Assembly (NCBI RefSeq): GCF_001625215.2
Contig: NC_030386.2
Location: 36,769,296 to 36,833,295, forward strand
Length of the DNA: 64,000 bases
Direction: 5' to 3'
Source: Daucus carota subsp. sativus
Taxonomy: Eukaryota; Streptophyta; Magnoliopsida; Apiales; Apiaceae
Of this stretch, positions 21,413 through 32,015 are shown in pieces. Each line of letters starts with the position of its first letter. Position 1 is the stretch's first letter. The notes beneath the pieces were generated by a model. It searched no databases, was not told the origin of the DNA, and saw nothing but the letters and a program-made list of their open reading frames with translations. Position numbers and translations under genes: made by a program.

Positions 21413-24188
21413 CTAAATATAAGAAGTTCCCATGTCAGCAGCTGGAGGCGTGATCAGGGTTGGTGTTGAATCATCAGACTTGTTTTCAGAGGATAGCTGA
21501 CCTGTACTGATCTTTCGAATATCTTCCAGCATCTTTAATACGTCCATCATTTTAGGTCTCTGCTCCGGTACTCTTTCCACGCATGACATTGCTACTTGCA
21601 GCATTCCCAGCATCTCTTCCTCTATATTTGGATATCTCATAAGTTCCAAATCAAATACTTCTGCAGTCCATTCCTCTCGGACAACGGAGTGAACCCATCT
21701 AACCAGGTGTATAACTTCATCGCTACTAGTTGTGTGTATAGGTGACTTGCCTGTTAAAAGCTCAAGCAAGAGAACTCCAAAGCTATAGACATCGGATGCT
21801 TGAGATACTTTCCGAGTGTCTGTTACTTCTGGGGCTCTGTATCCTGATGTTTTGATAACAGGTGTGGCCATTGGACTCATCAGTGTTGCAGGGCCAAGAT
21901 CAGAGATACAGCCATGTTTCTGGGAGTTGAGGAAAATATTGGAGGCTTTTATGTTTCCATGAACAAGCCTGCCATTGTTCTGTGTGTGGATATGAGTAAT
22001 GCCTCTTGCAGCACCAACAGCTATCCTTAGTCGAGCTTCCCACCCTAATGGAGTTCTCTTTTGATCTCTATTTGCTGGCAAAATATAGACACATTAGAAT
22101 ATAATTATCCTAGGCACAACCAATAGAAGAGCACATGTGAAAGAACACGGATAATTTATGATTGGATAACAAGTTGTAAAGCTATAAAATGGAAAAGTAG
22201 AATTGACCAATAATTTGCCAGCTACCTATATATTTCTTGAAACAGAAGCGACAGCTGATGAAAAAAGATTAGTACACTTGAAATACACTTGAAACTACTT
22301 AAGGAAAACATACTCTGCACATATTTCAATTCATTTGCAACGCAAACCTGAAAACTTGAACTAACCTCGTTTTTCATGATCTTAGATAGCTGAAGTTTAT
22401 GAATTTTATTTAACATTCAAGACTGTATAATATTTACATAAAGTTCAAAAAATTGAAATGCTTCCTAAAACTACAGGAGTTCTACTAATTTTCTTTTTTC
22501 TTGGCTATCCTATTTAACATGGAGATAGATTAACACATAATCTATTTGAGCTGACAGAATTTATTATGCAAAAAGAGCAAGAGATATATATAATCTGAAA
22601 GATAAATTAACTCTTCTTAAATGCAGCCTGAGCTGAAATTTAGAACTTGGCCACTAAATTTTTAAAGCCACAATCAAACCCAAAGGTTATAGAAGGTAAC
22701 CATTATGTTTACACACTAATTACTACAAGCACAGGCAAGTTCTTCAGATAATGTGTAAATCACTGTCAGGCTATTTAAACTCGACCATAACTGATTCTTT
22801 TTAAACCGGCATACTTAAGCTATAACTATATATGATTCCCATGAAACAAATATAAAATATGTTCAGTACATGCGCATTGGTTTTGTTATTTTAAGTTAAA
22901 TATTATAAAATATGGGTAATAATGGAAGGACATGGCAATACAAGTTAAAATGTAAAGTACCGTGCAGCATTGCTGATAAGCTCCCCTCCCTGTAATAGTC
23001 ATAGACCATAAGCTTTTCATCTTTGGAGTAGTAATATGCTCTTAGGGCAGCCACATTCTCGTGCTTAATACTTCCAACTACTTCCATCTGTTGTTCAAAC
23101 TCTCGTCTTCCAACACTCCCTTCTCGTAATCTCTTCACTACAACTGTAGTCGAATCCTCTAGTGCTGCCTTATAAGTTGTCCCAAATGTTCCCTTTCCAA
23201 GCACCTCGGCAGAAGCTCTCAACAGATCCTCCAAATCAAATGCCAGAACACAACCTTCAAAGAAAACAAGACTGCTGTTCCTGTTCTGGCTTCCAGAAAC
23301 TACTTTCATCAGTGCCTTTTCTTTTGGTTGGGACCGCCCCAAGACGTCATTTTTACCTTCTCTATTGGAATAACAAACAATAAGAAACAAGGCAAGCACT
23401 GCGAACCCCAGAACACAACTCCCAATTACTATTCCTGTGATTGCAATCCCACTCAATTTTGAGGATTTTTTGGAATGGTGATCATTAGGCGGAAGATCGG
23501 ATGAAGGAGGAATGGTAATATTTTCAAGGGTAAATTTATTACCAAGAAAAGCCGAACTTGGGAATTTCCGTAGGGACTCAGGCACTTTCCCAGTAAGATT
23601 ATTGTAAGACACATCCAACAGCCGGAGACTTGGGAGAATAAGGTCGGGTAATTCACCAGAAAGAAAATTATTACTAAGATTTAATGCTACTAAGTGAGTC
23701 AAATTCGAAATTGAGCTAGGTACAGAACCAGTAAACCTATTATTCGACACATTGAAAATGACAAGATTTGGCCAAACCGAAAAATCCAACGGCAAAGACC
23801 CCGAAAAATTATTCGATTGCAGATTCAAGCTAGTCAAATTACCAAGCTTAGCAATATCAGAAGGAAAAGGACCTGATAAAAAATTCAACCTCAAACTCAA
23901 AACCTCAAGAGCAGACAATCGACTAAGAGTATTCTCAGGAATTGAACCTCGAAACCCAACTGCAGGCAACCTGAGAGCTATAACTCTAGACTCATCCTCA
24001 CTACAAGTAACTCCATCCCAGTTTCTACAAGCAGAAGTATCTCCATGCCAATTAAGAGCACGAAAATGATAAATAACTTGAGAAAAATCAAGCAAAGCTT
24101 GCTTATCCTCAACGGGTTCACTTATTGCTAGCAAGATCACATCTTGAAACAAGAAAATCAAGAAAAGCATAAACTTCATGACACCCAT
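21413..24188 (-). CDS. LRR receptor-like kinase with pseudokinase domain (LRR-III type)
   Basis: Two exons, 24188-22961 and 22074-21413, give 629 residues (related Arabidopsis proteins about 600-640). Signal peptide about 1-24; LRR N-terminal cap with the Cys pair CRNWDGVTC; about five LRRs at 70-215 (for example [13 protein letters not shown]); juxtamembrane Pro/Ser stretch; transmembrane helix about 247-272 ([16 protein letters not shown]); kinase domain from about 320. The glycine loop [11 protein letters not shown] and the VVVK lysine are kept, but the catalytic HRD is replaced by HGN ([10 protein letters not shown]) and DFG by DLG, so it is expected to be inactive as a kinase, as in the 'probable inactive receptor kinase' group around At4g23740 and At5g53320. 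Acts at the plasma membrane, probably as a co-receptor or scaffold. The single intron interrupts the kinase domain after SAMLH at phase 1. Confidence 0.93.
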
Positions 24189-26094
24189 TACTCTTCTTTG
24201 TCAATAGAAGTCAGTGAAAGAACAAAAAGCTTGATATCTTATTCATAAGAAACTAAGAGAACTGATTCAGACATTTCAACAAACACCAATGGCAGTCATA
24301 AACAGATCACATTGGATATTACAGAGCTGTTAATCAAAATAAATTAATACAACAGTTAAATATATAGAGTTCTAGTCAAACAAGCATAAATACACCAAAA
24401 AAATAAATAATTTTTTTCTGCTCTACTTGAGTTTCTTGTGTCTATATGAACAAGGCTCAATAAACTTTTTCAAGTGAAAAAAAACATGAATTATATGTAT
24501 GGTGTTTGTACATATGTATAGATACAAAATCACATTTGTAAAGTTCAGACAGAAGACAATAATTCTGTGTTGGATTCTGTCTATTTTTGGAATAGTGCTC
24601 AAATACTATAATCATGTTAGTTGCCAAAGGTATTTTAAACCTTGTCTTTATTATTTATTTGTGCTTTTGATTTTTAAATCTATATAAAATTTATTAGGTA
24701 GTTATATATTTAAAAATAAGTAAAAAAATAGGTAATGGACGGCTGTATAAGTCATGTTGACAGCGGCTTCGCTGGTTAAACCATTGACCTTGCTTATATT
24801 CTTGATAATTTGATTTGTAAACTACTTGGTTCATATTTATTCAATTAAATATTAAATAAAAGATTAAAACTAACTCATAATGTTAATATCTGGAAAGGGG
24901 ATATTTTAGTGTTAGTGCCATGATTACAATTATTTGTAAAGACGTTTGAATACATAAAATTAATGGTGTTATGAAATTATATGGTTGAACATTGATATAT
25001 TTTGAATTTTATTATTATCATCTCATGCTTGTTTTTGAAAAAATCTACTGACAGAAAGCTGAAATTGTATAAAATTAGCTCCTTCGATTTTGGTTTCCCG
25101 ATTATAATATAATACTATTTTTGTGATAAATTTGAACAAAAATATATTTTTTAAAAATTGAGGCCTTTGTGACTCAACGGGATAACCCATTACATGAATC
25201 GGGAAAAAATATTGATGCGAACAAAATTGCTAAAAACACACAGAAATGTTTACATGAGGAAAGAAAAGCCTTACAGAAAACCCTGAAAAATGATATCACG
25301 CCGGGTTGTTCAGCGGTCTTGATCAAGATTCAAGAAGTCGCGGGTTAAACCGTTAGAGCAAGTTCTAAACTAGACTAGATCTATTATATGCTGATTTATT
25401 ATATAATTTAACACTGTCAATTATTTTATATTTTATTCTAAATTTAATTAATTTTCAAATATTCTACTATTTTAAACTTAAATATAAATTGTTTCGCCAA
25501 CCTAATTTTATATTGATTACTTTGCTATATTTACTTTTGATGAGATAACAAATATAATTCCATTAAATCTATATCTAAAATAAATTAGAAAATTATATTA
25601 TTTCTGTACAAGACACTAATACTGGTGAATATCCATATTTATCGTATGATATAAATATATGATAAAATATAGCACATTACTTGCTCCTATTAAATAATAC
25701 TTAAGATTCATAACATTTTATTCGTTAAGCTAACTGAGTAGTAAAGTAATTAGGTTCTGCAGCTGGACAACTGGACAAGGCTTCCACTGAGTTTTATTTA
25801 TCAACTAAATTAAACTAATCCAACTCTCCGATTAAAAAAGAAAGAAAGAGAGGCCCAATAAACCCAATAAGAATCTCAACCCAAAAAGATTGACCATGTA
25901 TTGAACACAAATTATTATTACTAGTATTATTATTCTATTATTGTTTGAAATTAAAAAAAAAAGATATCAAACTTTTACGAGTTATATCGGAAAAGAGATT
26001 ATTCCTTTTCTAAAGGAAATGTTGGCAGTTTATAGACTTTTAATAAGCAGTCCCTGTACCTATCTGATTCGTAATCCTAAACGTATAACAGCAA
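24189..26094. other. Intergenic region, 5' side of the kinase gene
   Basis: About 1.9 kb. Contains the presumed kinase promoter and AT-rich sequence. A stretch near 25160-25370 (GACTCAACGGGATAACCC and GTCGCGGGTTAAACC) faintly recalls tRNA-derived SINE promoter boxes but has no defined ends. No gene seen. Confidence 0.45.
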
Positions 26095-26166
26095 ATCAGA
26101 GTGGCGCAGCGGAAGCGTGGTGGGCCCATAACCCACAGGTCCCAGGATCGAAACCTGGCTCTGATA
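26095..26166 (+). tRNA. tRNA-Met (initiator), anticodon CAT
   Basis: A 72-nt gene beginning ATCAGAGTGG and ending GGCTCTGAT plus the discriminator A. The acceptor arms ATCAGAG / CTCTGAT pair. The anticodon loop CCCATAA holds CAT at 26127-26129 between GGTGGG and CCCACA. Box A (TGGCGCAGCGG) and box B (GGATCGAAACC) are clear; the B-box has GATCGAAA, typical of plant initiator rather than elongator tRNA-Met. There is no intron. A short T-run at about 26170-26174 can end Pol III transcription, and CAA sits just upstream at 26092-26094. Confidence 0.96.
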
Positions 26167-26240
26167 AATTTTTGACAACATGGATACAATGACCATTCCA
26201 ACGGAACAAGATAAAAAGGCAGTTCTAGCTGTACAGTACT

Positions 26241-28046
26241 TTTCGCAACTCAAACCTTGTCTGGATAATTGTCGTGCATGAGTAAGGCCTCTGCAACACT
26301 ATTTGCTGAGAATCCCATTTCACTTGAAAGAGTATAGTCATTAGCAAATTCCTTGGCCTAGCAAACGAAAATAGATCAGAACTTTTTAGTCAGGAATTGC
26401 ATATATATAACACAGACAGTTCTCAAGTGCAATGCTGTTTTCTTAGTTGTAAGTTCCAACTGTACCATGTGCAATCACAAAATTCAAGTCATGACCTATC
26501 TTATAAGAACCTTAATCTGTGGAAAGGAAGCCAGAATGCGAAACAGTAGCACTGTCACGTAAATATGGCAGCACTGCTGAACTTAAATAGTGATTTCAGT
26601 GAAATGGTGAGCAAGCATAAAACATGATTCTTGAGGAGTCAAGACAAGCAGTACATACTGAGATAAGCACCTCAATCTCTGGTTAGGACAGATGTGTTTT
26701 CTTAATATTACCTATCTAATTCTTAGATATGATATCAACACCAGAAGCAGAATATTAAAGTCCTTCAATTTGTATTATACGAGATTCCCTGCAAGAATAG
26801 TACTTGAATATTGTCGAAGGGGTCCAACTCCAAGTCAAACTTCGAAAGACAAAATATTTCTATATCAACAGATGAACCATGGACCGAACCGAACCGACCG
26901 AATTATTTCAGTTCGGTTTAAAAAAACCGAAATCTATCACCTTCCACTATTCTGGCTGATTTAAGAATACCAGACATCTCAAAACTTAAAAGCAGAACTT
27001 ATCCCCGATGAAGATCTATATACAACCTTCATCACTCAAGATCCATTCAAAGCATCATACAATATAATAGATATTCTGAATATAGATAGAACCTGCATAG
27101 TTAAACTAGATTCTGAATAGATTAGTGTTATCGATTACTCTATTAGAGACTTCAGTGTGTTGCTGGAGAATGAATCGGAGAGCCGCGGCCGAGCTTGACA
27201 TATTTGTGTTGGTCAGTAAGGATGTAAGGTTAGGACATTAGATATTTGGATTCAATGGCTATCTGCACTGTATATATAATATATTTATTCTATGTTTAAT
27301 AAAACTTCGGTTATTTCGGTTTAAACCGAAATGTTATATCAAAAACCGAACCAAACCGAAATTTTATTCGGTTCAAACCGAAAAACCGAATTAACCGAAA
27401 TTTTGGAAAAAATGAAACCGAACCGAACCGAAATTATACGGTTCGGTTCGGTTTTTCGGGTTCGGTTCGGTTTTGCTCACCCCTAATCATAATAAAGAAA
27501 AGCTGTGCATTCGGGCCTTCGGGGGAAGGTTGTCATGCGCAAGCTTGCTCCAGTTTAGGTTTTCTTCCTCTGCTTCAGCAAGTATCATAATTTTTAATTT
27601 GAAGTCGGACTAAAAACTGGTTTGCCAGAGTTCCCCAATGTGTGGGGATGATTGAGGATAAAATGTGAGCAACTATGTGTAGAGCTAGAAAATATTACAG
27701 ACATACAGTGCATAGATAATAAGATAGCTCAAAAGGATCCTCATGCTCTATATATATAGTTGCGATTTGCTGACCTATATTGTAAACATATTATGGAATT
27801 GGAAACAAAAATAGTGCTGCAGGATCAGTTTATGAACAAAGCAGTATATAACTGATCCCAAGACTAAGTGCATAACAAACCATAGCAGATAAACAGCCAG
27901 TAGCAATACAGAATCAGGGTTCATTTCAATAAAATATTATGTAAAAACCGAAGAAATATGCAAGAATAAAACCATGCGCCAAAATAATCATACCGGTGGT
28001 GTTATCCAATATTCAGGTTTAACAGAAACCCTGGTCCCCCTTCCAA
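26241..28046 (-). pseudogene. Decayed duplicate of the UBA-domain gene
   Basis: Three pieces match exons 2, 3 and 5 of the intact gene at 32.0-36.1 kb. Exon-2-like 28046-27994 is the same 53 bp long, has an intact frame (VSVKPEYWITPP) and the same GTATGAT donor. Exon-3-like, about 27656-27509, has lost its acceptor AG (TAG to TAT) and has an in-frame TAG, but keeps LAEAEEENLNWSKLAHDN. Exon-5-like, about 26356-26241, keeps MGFSANSVAEALLM but ends early with TGA. Homology runs into the flanking introns, so this is a segmental duplicate, not a retrocopy. Exon 4 was not found; a CGGTT-rich transposon remnant lies in the interval. Exon 1 is missing or replaced. Confidence 0.85.
26881..27486. mobile_element. 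Truncated hAT-like element with CGGTTCGGTT ends
   Basis: Both sides of this segment are arrays of ACCGAACCGAA and its complement, and the right side ends GCTCACCCCTA, the same terminus as the element at 55108-56181. The expected left terminus TAGGGGTGAGC is absent, so the left end is truncated or eroded. Lies inside the UBA pseudogene. Confidence 0.6.
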
Positions 28047-28261
28047 CTGCAAATTTATCAAAACAAACAGTTAATCCATGCAAAGCAAGCACATATACTT
28101 TCAACATTATTCTAAATACAAAGTTAGAAAAAATAGTGATCTACACTAATTGTTATGTGGTAACTTTATTATTTTTATTATAAAAAATATTGAAAAAATC
28201 ATTTAGTATTATGGTGGAGCTCTAATGAAATGCATGTACAGTAGAGTAACCTGAAGAACTT

Positions 28262-30830
28262 GGATTATAGTTGCTGTCAAATTTAGCAATCCAGGATTGA
28301 TCTGAAGACAAGTACAGCAAATTTTTAGTGACACATAAATAATTTACAAATGCAAATGCAAGTACAAATTAGTCCTACTTATTAATTCAAATACCTAGGC
28401 TCTCATAATTCCTGTCTTCTCCATTAGACTCTTCAGTTTCTTCAAACAACGTGCGTGTTATTTCTGCCAAAAAGTTCTTTTTCTTTAGCTTCCCTCTTTT
28501 TTCTGGAAGCCCTCTACTCACATCTATATTCGACATATTTGAGAGGGGAATCCTAGTAGGCAGTTGAGTACTCTGCACACTCACCAACCCATTAACTCTC
28601 GGAGGACGAGGTTTTTTGGTTAAACCTACAAATATTAGGTGATCAGAATTTAATAGTATGTTAAACTTCATTGTATAAAACAACCACTAAAGGAGAAAGT
28701 AAACAACTTCTCCCATTCATAGCTTTAATATATCTGATTGATTTAGAAGGAGTGTTTTCTTTGTCTTTGTTTGCTCCTCTACCTAGAATAGATAACCACA
28801 AATATGCTTGAAACCAAAGTTGAATAAAAAAAATACATGAAGAATTTTGAGCATATAGATATTTATGACAGCATGCAAACCAGTACAAAGATCTTCACAA
28901 GTGAAAACAGTTTCTGGGGGACGAGAACCCAACTGCAGATATGAAGGTAAATTGATTATGTAAAATAAATTGAGTAGTACAAGGAAAGGACATCAAAAAT
29001 GTAAGAAACACTTAAATACTGCAACTCGGATACCTTCAAGAAGGGATCATCCGGCGATAGGTGAACATAAGTACGTCGAAGTAATGCTGTATTTTTCAAT
29101 GTGTTGGAAGGGGGAGTTGAATCTATTTAATAGTTCAATAATCAAAAACAACTAAAATGAGACTTTTAGCTAAAATAAAGATATTTATGCATTTCATAGC
29201 AGAAGGCACTAACAGTAAGTATAAGCATAAGCTTTACAGACACCTACTTAGTACTTATACTTGAACAAAAATTTAACTAATAAAAGCGATAAATATTAAG
29301 ATGCTTCTACTAATTTAGAACAAAGTGCTAACGGTTAAGTGGAAATGAACTTACCAGAGGAAGAGAATACACCAGTAGATGGAGGAATAGAGTTGGAATC
29401 AGAATAAGATCCACTAACTACAAAATCAAATAAAAGAAATGATATGTAAAGTGTTTCGGGCTAAAAGTTTACCTTCTACATTAAAGAAATTGAATTAAAA
29501 AACCCAAATAATCATATATATAAATAACCTGAGTTTTTCACATTATATGGAGTCTGAGAAGGTACTTTATGTTGGGGTTCCAAGTTCTTTTCAATCACTG
29601 TAGGACCAAATATATAAATAGCAAAATGGCACGAATAATGAACACGGGTCAGAGTTATATTTGTCAGAGCTGTTTAAATCTCATTGAATCAATATAAACC
29701 ATAAAAGGAGATATCTACAACTTCTTCCACCTATAGCAGCTAGGTTATTTCTGATTGATTGTGGAGGAGGGTTTTCTTTGTCTTTGTTATATCCTCGTCT
29801 ACGCTTTCTACCTACAATAGATAACCACAAAATGGTTCGAATAAAAAAGAAATCAAAAATTACATGAGGAATTCTGAACATAGAGATATTTATAATAATA
29901 GTACAAACCAGTACAAAGATCATCAGAAGTGAAAACAGTTCCCGGTGGAGGGCAAGAATCCACCTGCGAACCAGTACATAGATCTTCAGAAGTGAAAACA
30001 GTCCCTGGAGGAGGACGAGAATCCACCTGCAAATATGAAGATAAAATAATTATATAAGAGAAAGCACTGTAACGAAAGTGCATATAATTTGTAAATTTAG
30101 ACATGTTAACTGGAATACCTGCAAGAAAGGGTTATCTGGTGATAGGTGAAAATCACTACGTCGAAGTAATGCTGTGTTTTTCAATATAACGGATTGTGGA
30201 ATTGAACCTACAAAATTAATGCTTAAATCATCAAAAATATATATGCATTTCAGATTATTAACCAACATGAAATGAATACAGATTTCATACTACAGAAAAC
30301 TTACCAGAGCAGAAAATTTAACTAAATAAGCATTGTTGAAAGCGAGGGAACAACTCGAACAGAATGTTTATAATATATACTAGTGAGTAGTGACAAAATG
30401 TATATGGTAAATAGTAAATAGAGTAGCATATACTATTACTAGACTACTAGTATATCATTACTCTTAACACAAAATGCTATTGATGATTAGTGGAATTGTA
30501 AAAATGATCATACCAGAGGAAGGGAATACACCAGTAATTAAAATAATAGAGTTTAAATCAGTATAAGATCCAGCAACAACAACAAATCAAGTAAACCAAT
30601 TAAGTAAAACCCCAATAAAAACAGCAAACATAGCATAAATAATAATAAACACAGGTCACAGTCCAATACTTGTGCACACAATTTATATATGTTCCTTTAA
30701 TGTCAAAAAATGTCCCAATCCTAACATAATTTTTCCATCAATTTTTACCAGATATGTTAGAGGTTCGTGATTGCGAAGGAGATATACTTTCAGAACCGAA
30801 CATAGTCACACCTGTAGGTTTACTATCACC
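28262..30830 (-). pseudogene. Unrecognised multi-exon gene remnant with a duplicated exon block
   Basis: A series of short exon-like pieces with GT/AG borders, in minus-strand order: 30830-30749 (ESISPSQSRTSNISG); about 30580-30513 (GSYTDLNS); 30207-30119 (KNTALLRRSDFHLSPDNPFL); about 30027-29911 (two tandem 21-residue units with PPPGTVFTS and DLCTG); from 29811 (KDKENPPPQSIR, GRSC); about 29600-29535; about 29418-29354 (GSYSDSNSIPPSTGVF); about 29120-29030 (KNTALLRRTYVHLSPDDPFL); about 28930-28870 (TVFTCEDLCTG); from 28782 (KDKENTPSKSIR, GRSC); about 28625-28396 (RIPLSNMSNIDVSRG, KKKNFLAEITRTLFEE); 28308-28262 (SDQSWIAKFDSNYNPSSS). The block from SYSD to GRSC occurs twice. I do not recognise the product. 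One copy has lost an acceptor site, arguing for decay, but most frames are open. A TATA-like TTTATAAA at about 31452-31459 could start a transcript. It may continue in frame into the UBA pseudo-exon at 28046. Confidence 0.4.
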
Positions 30831-32015
30831 CTGCAATCATGAAACATAGCAAGTTACAGAAGTTCACAACAAATCACATAAAGTAAAATTTTAAACAAAT
30901 GACCTTGTTTGTTTGGAGGCTTACAATCCTCTTACTATTTAACTTATTGACCCTAGACATAAAGAACTACTTTTACATGGACTATATAAGACCTAGTTAC
31001 CAGTGAGTAATGATATTTTGTAATGCCAAAAGTAATTACGAAGTGATCAAAACTTGTTCATGGATTATTCCAGTGGATCAAATGTGATCAAATATATACG
31101 AGTCGTGATAGTAAAGAGATTATAATCCTCGCAAACAAACATGGACTCGAGTACTACTGATATACAAAAGTATTAACCATTGAATAATGATGAACAAAGG
31201 ACGAAGCAGGAGAGTTTTGGTGGAATTAACCATTGAATAATGATGAACAAAGGACGAAGCAGGAGAGTTTTGGTGGAATGTGGATGGATTAAATTATGAT
31301 GGAAAATAGAAACTAATTATTAACCCGCGGCAGGGAAGGAGGGAAATTGCGAAGTTCGAAATTTTGGTAGTTTAGGTGTTCGTACGACGAGAGGCTTCTG
31401 CAAGAAGCTAAACAAGTTACATGGAGCGTGGAACAATTATGACGTATGCAAATTTATAAAACCTTGACCAGATACATTGTATATATATATTTCTTTTGGA
31501 TATTTTTTTCTTTTCTTTTTTGACACGAGATATATTTTTTTGTCAATCATAGCAATTTTTACTTGCATAATTTATTTTTTGGTAGAAACTCTCTTCACAT
31601 GCTTTTTTTTTTTTCTTGCAATTTCGTATGGTGTACATTGCACAATTGTCAATACTTTAAACTCATCCTAATATCTACTGGCGAAAACAGCCTGAATGTT
31701 GTAGTAATAATTTTACTGTTAGATAAAACGATCATCTGTCTTGCTGCTACTTGAGTATGATTAGCACAATGCCAACACTAAGAATATGTACACAGTTTAT
31801 CCACCAATGAGGAAAGCAATCATCTAGTATCTCGGAGGGAAAGAGCGATGAACTCATACAAGCAATAGTCTACACAATTTATACTTATAAAACACAGAAG
31901 AGGACCATTTCACTACAGCTTTGGCATCGCAAAAACTGGCAATTCCACGATAATAATGACGAACCATCGAGGAATGAGCCACAACTTTGGCACCAGAAAA
32001 CTGGCAATTCCACGA
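30831..32015. other. Intergenic region with a short tandem repeat
   Basis: Contains the 53-bp tandem repeat at 31173-31278 and a minus-strand TATA-like site near 31452-31459, then AT-rich sequence and the 3' flank of the intact UBA gene. No gene is supported; short plus-strand frames near 31477-31754 are low-complexity Phe-rich artefacts. Confidence 0.5.
31173..31278. repeat. 2 x 53-bp perfect tandem repeat
   Basis: The unit starting TTAACCATTGAATAATG and ending GTTTTGGTGGAA is present twice in direct orientation with no visible mismatch. Confidence 0.9.

Noticed and set aside
25160-25375. Possible SINE (tRNA-like box B GGGTTAAACC)
   Set aside because: Box A is poor, there is no poly(A)/T end, and no target duplication was found.
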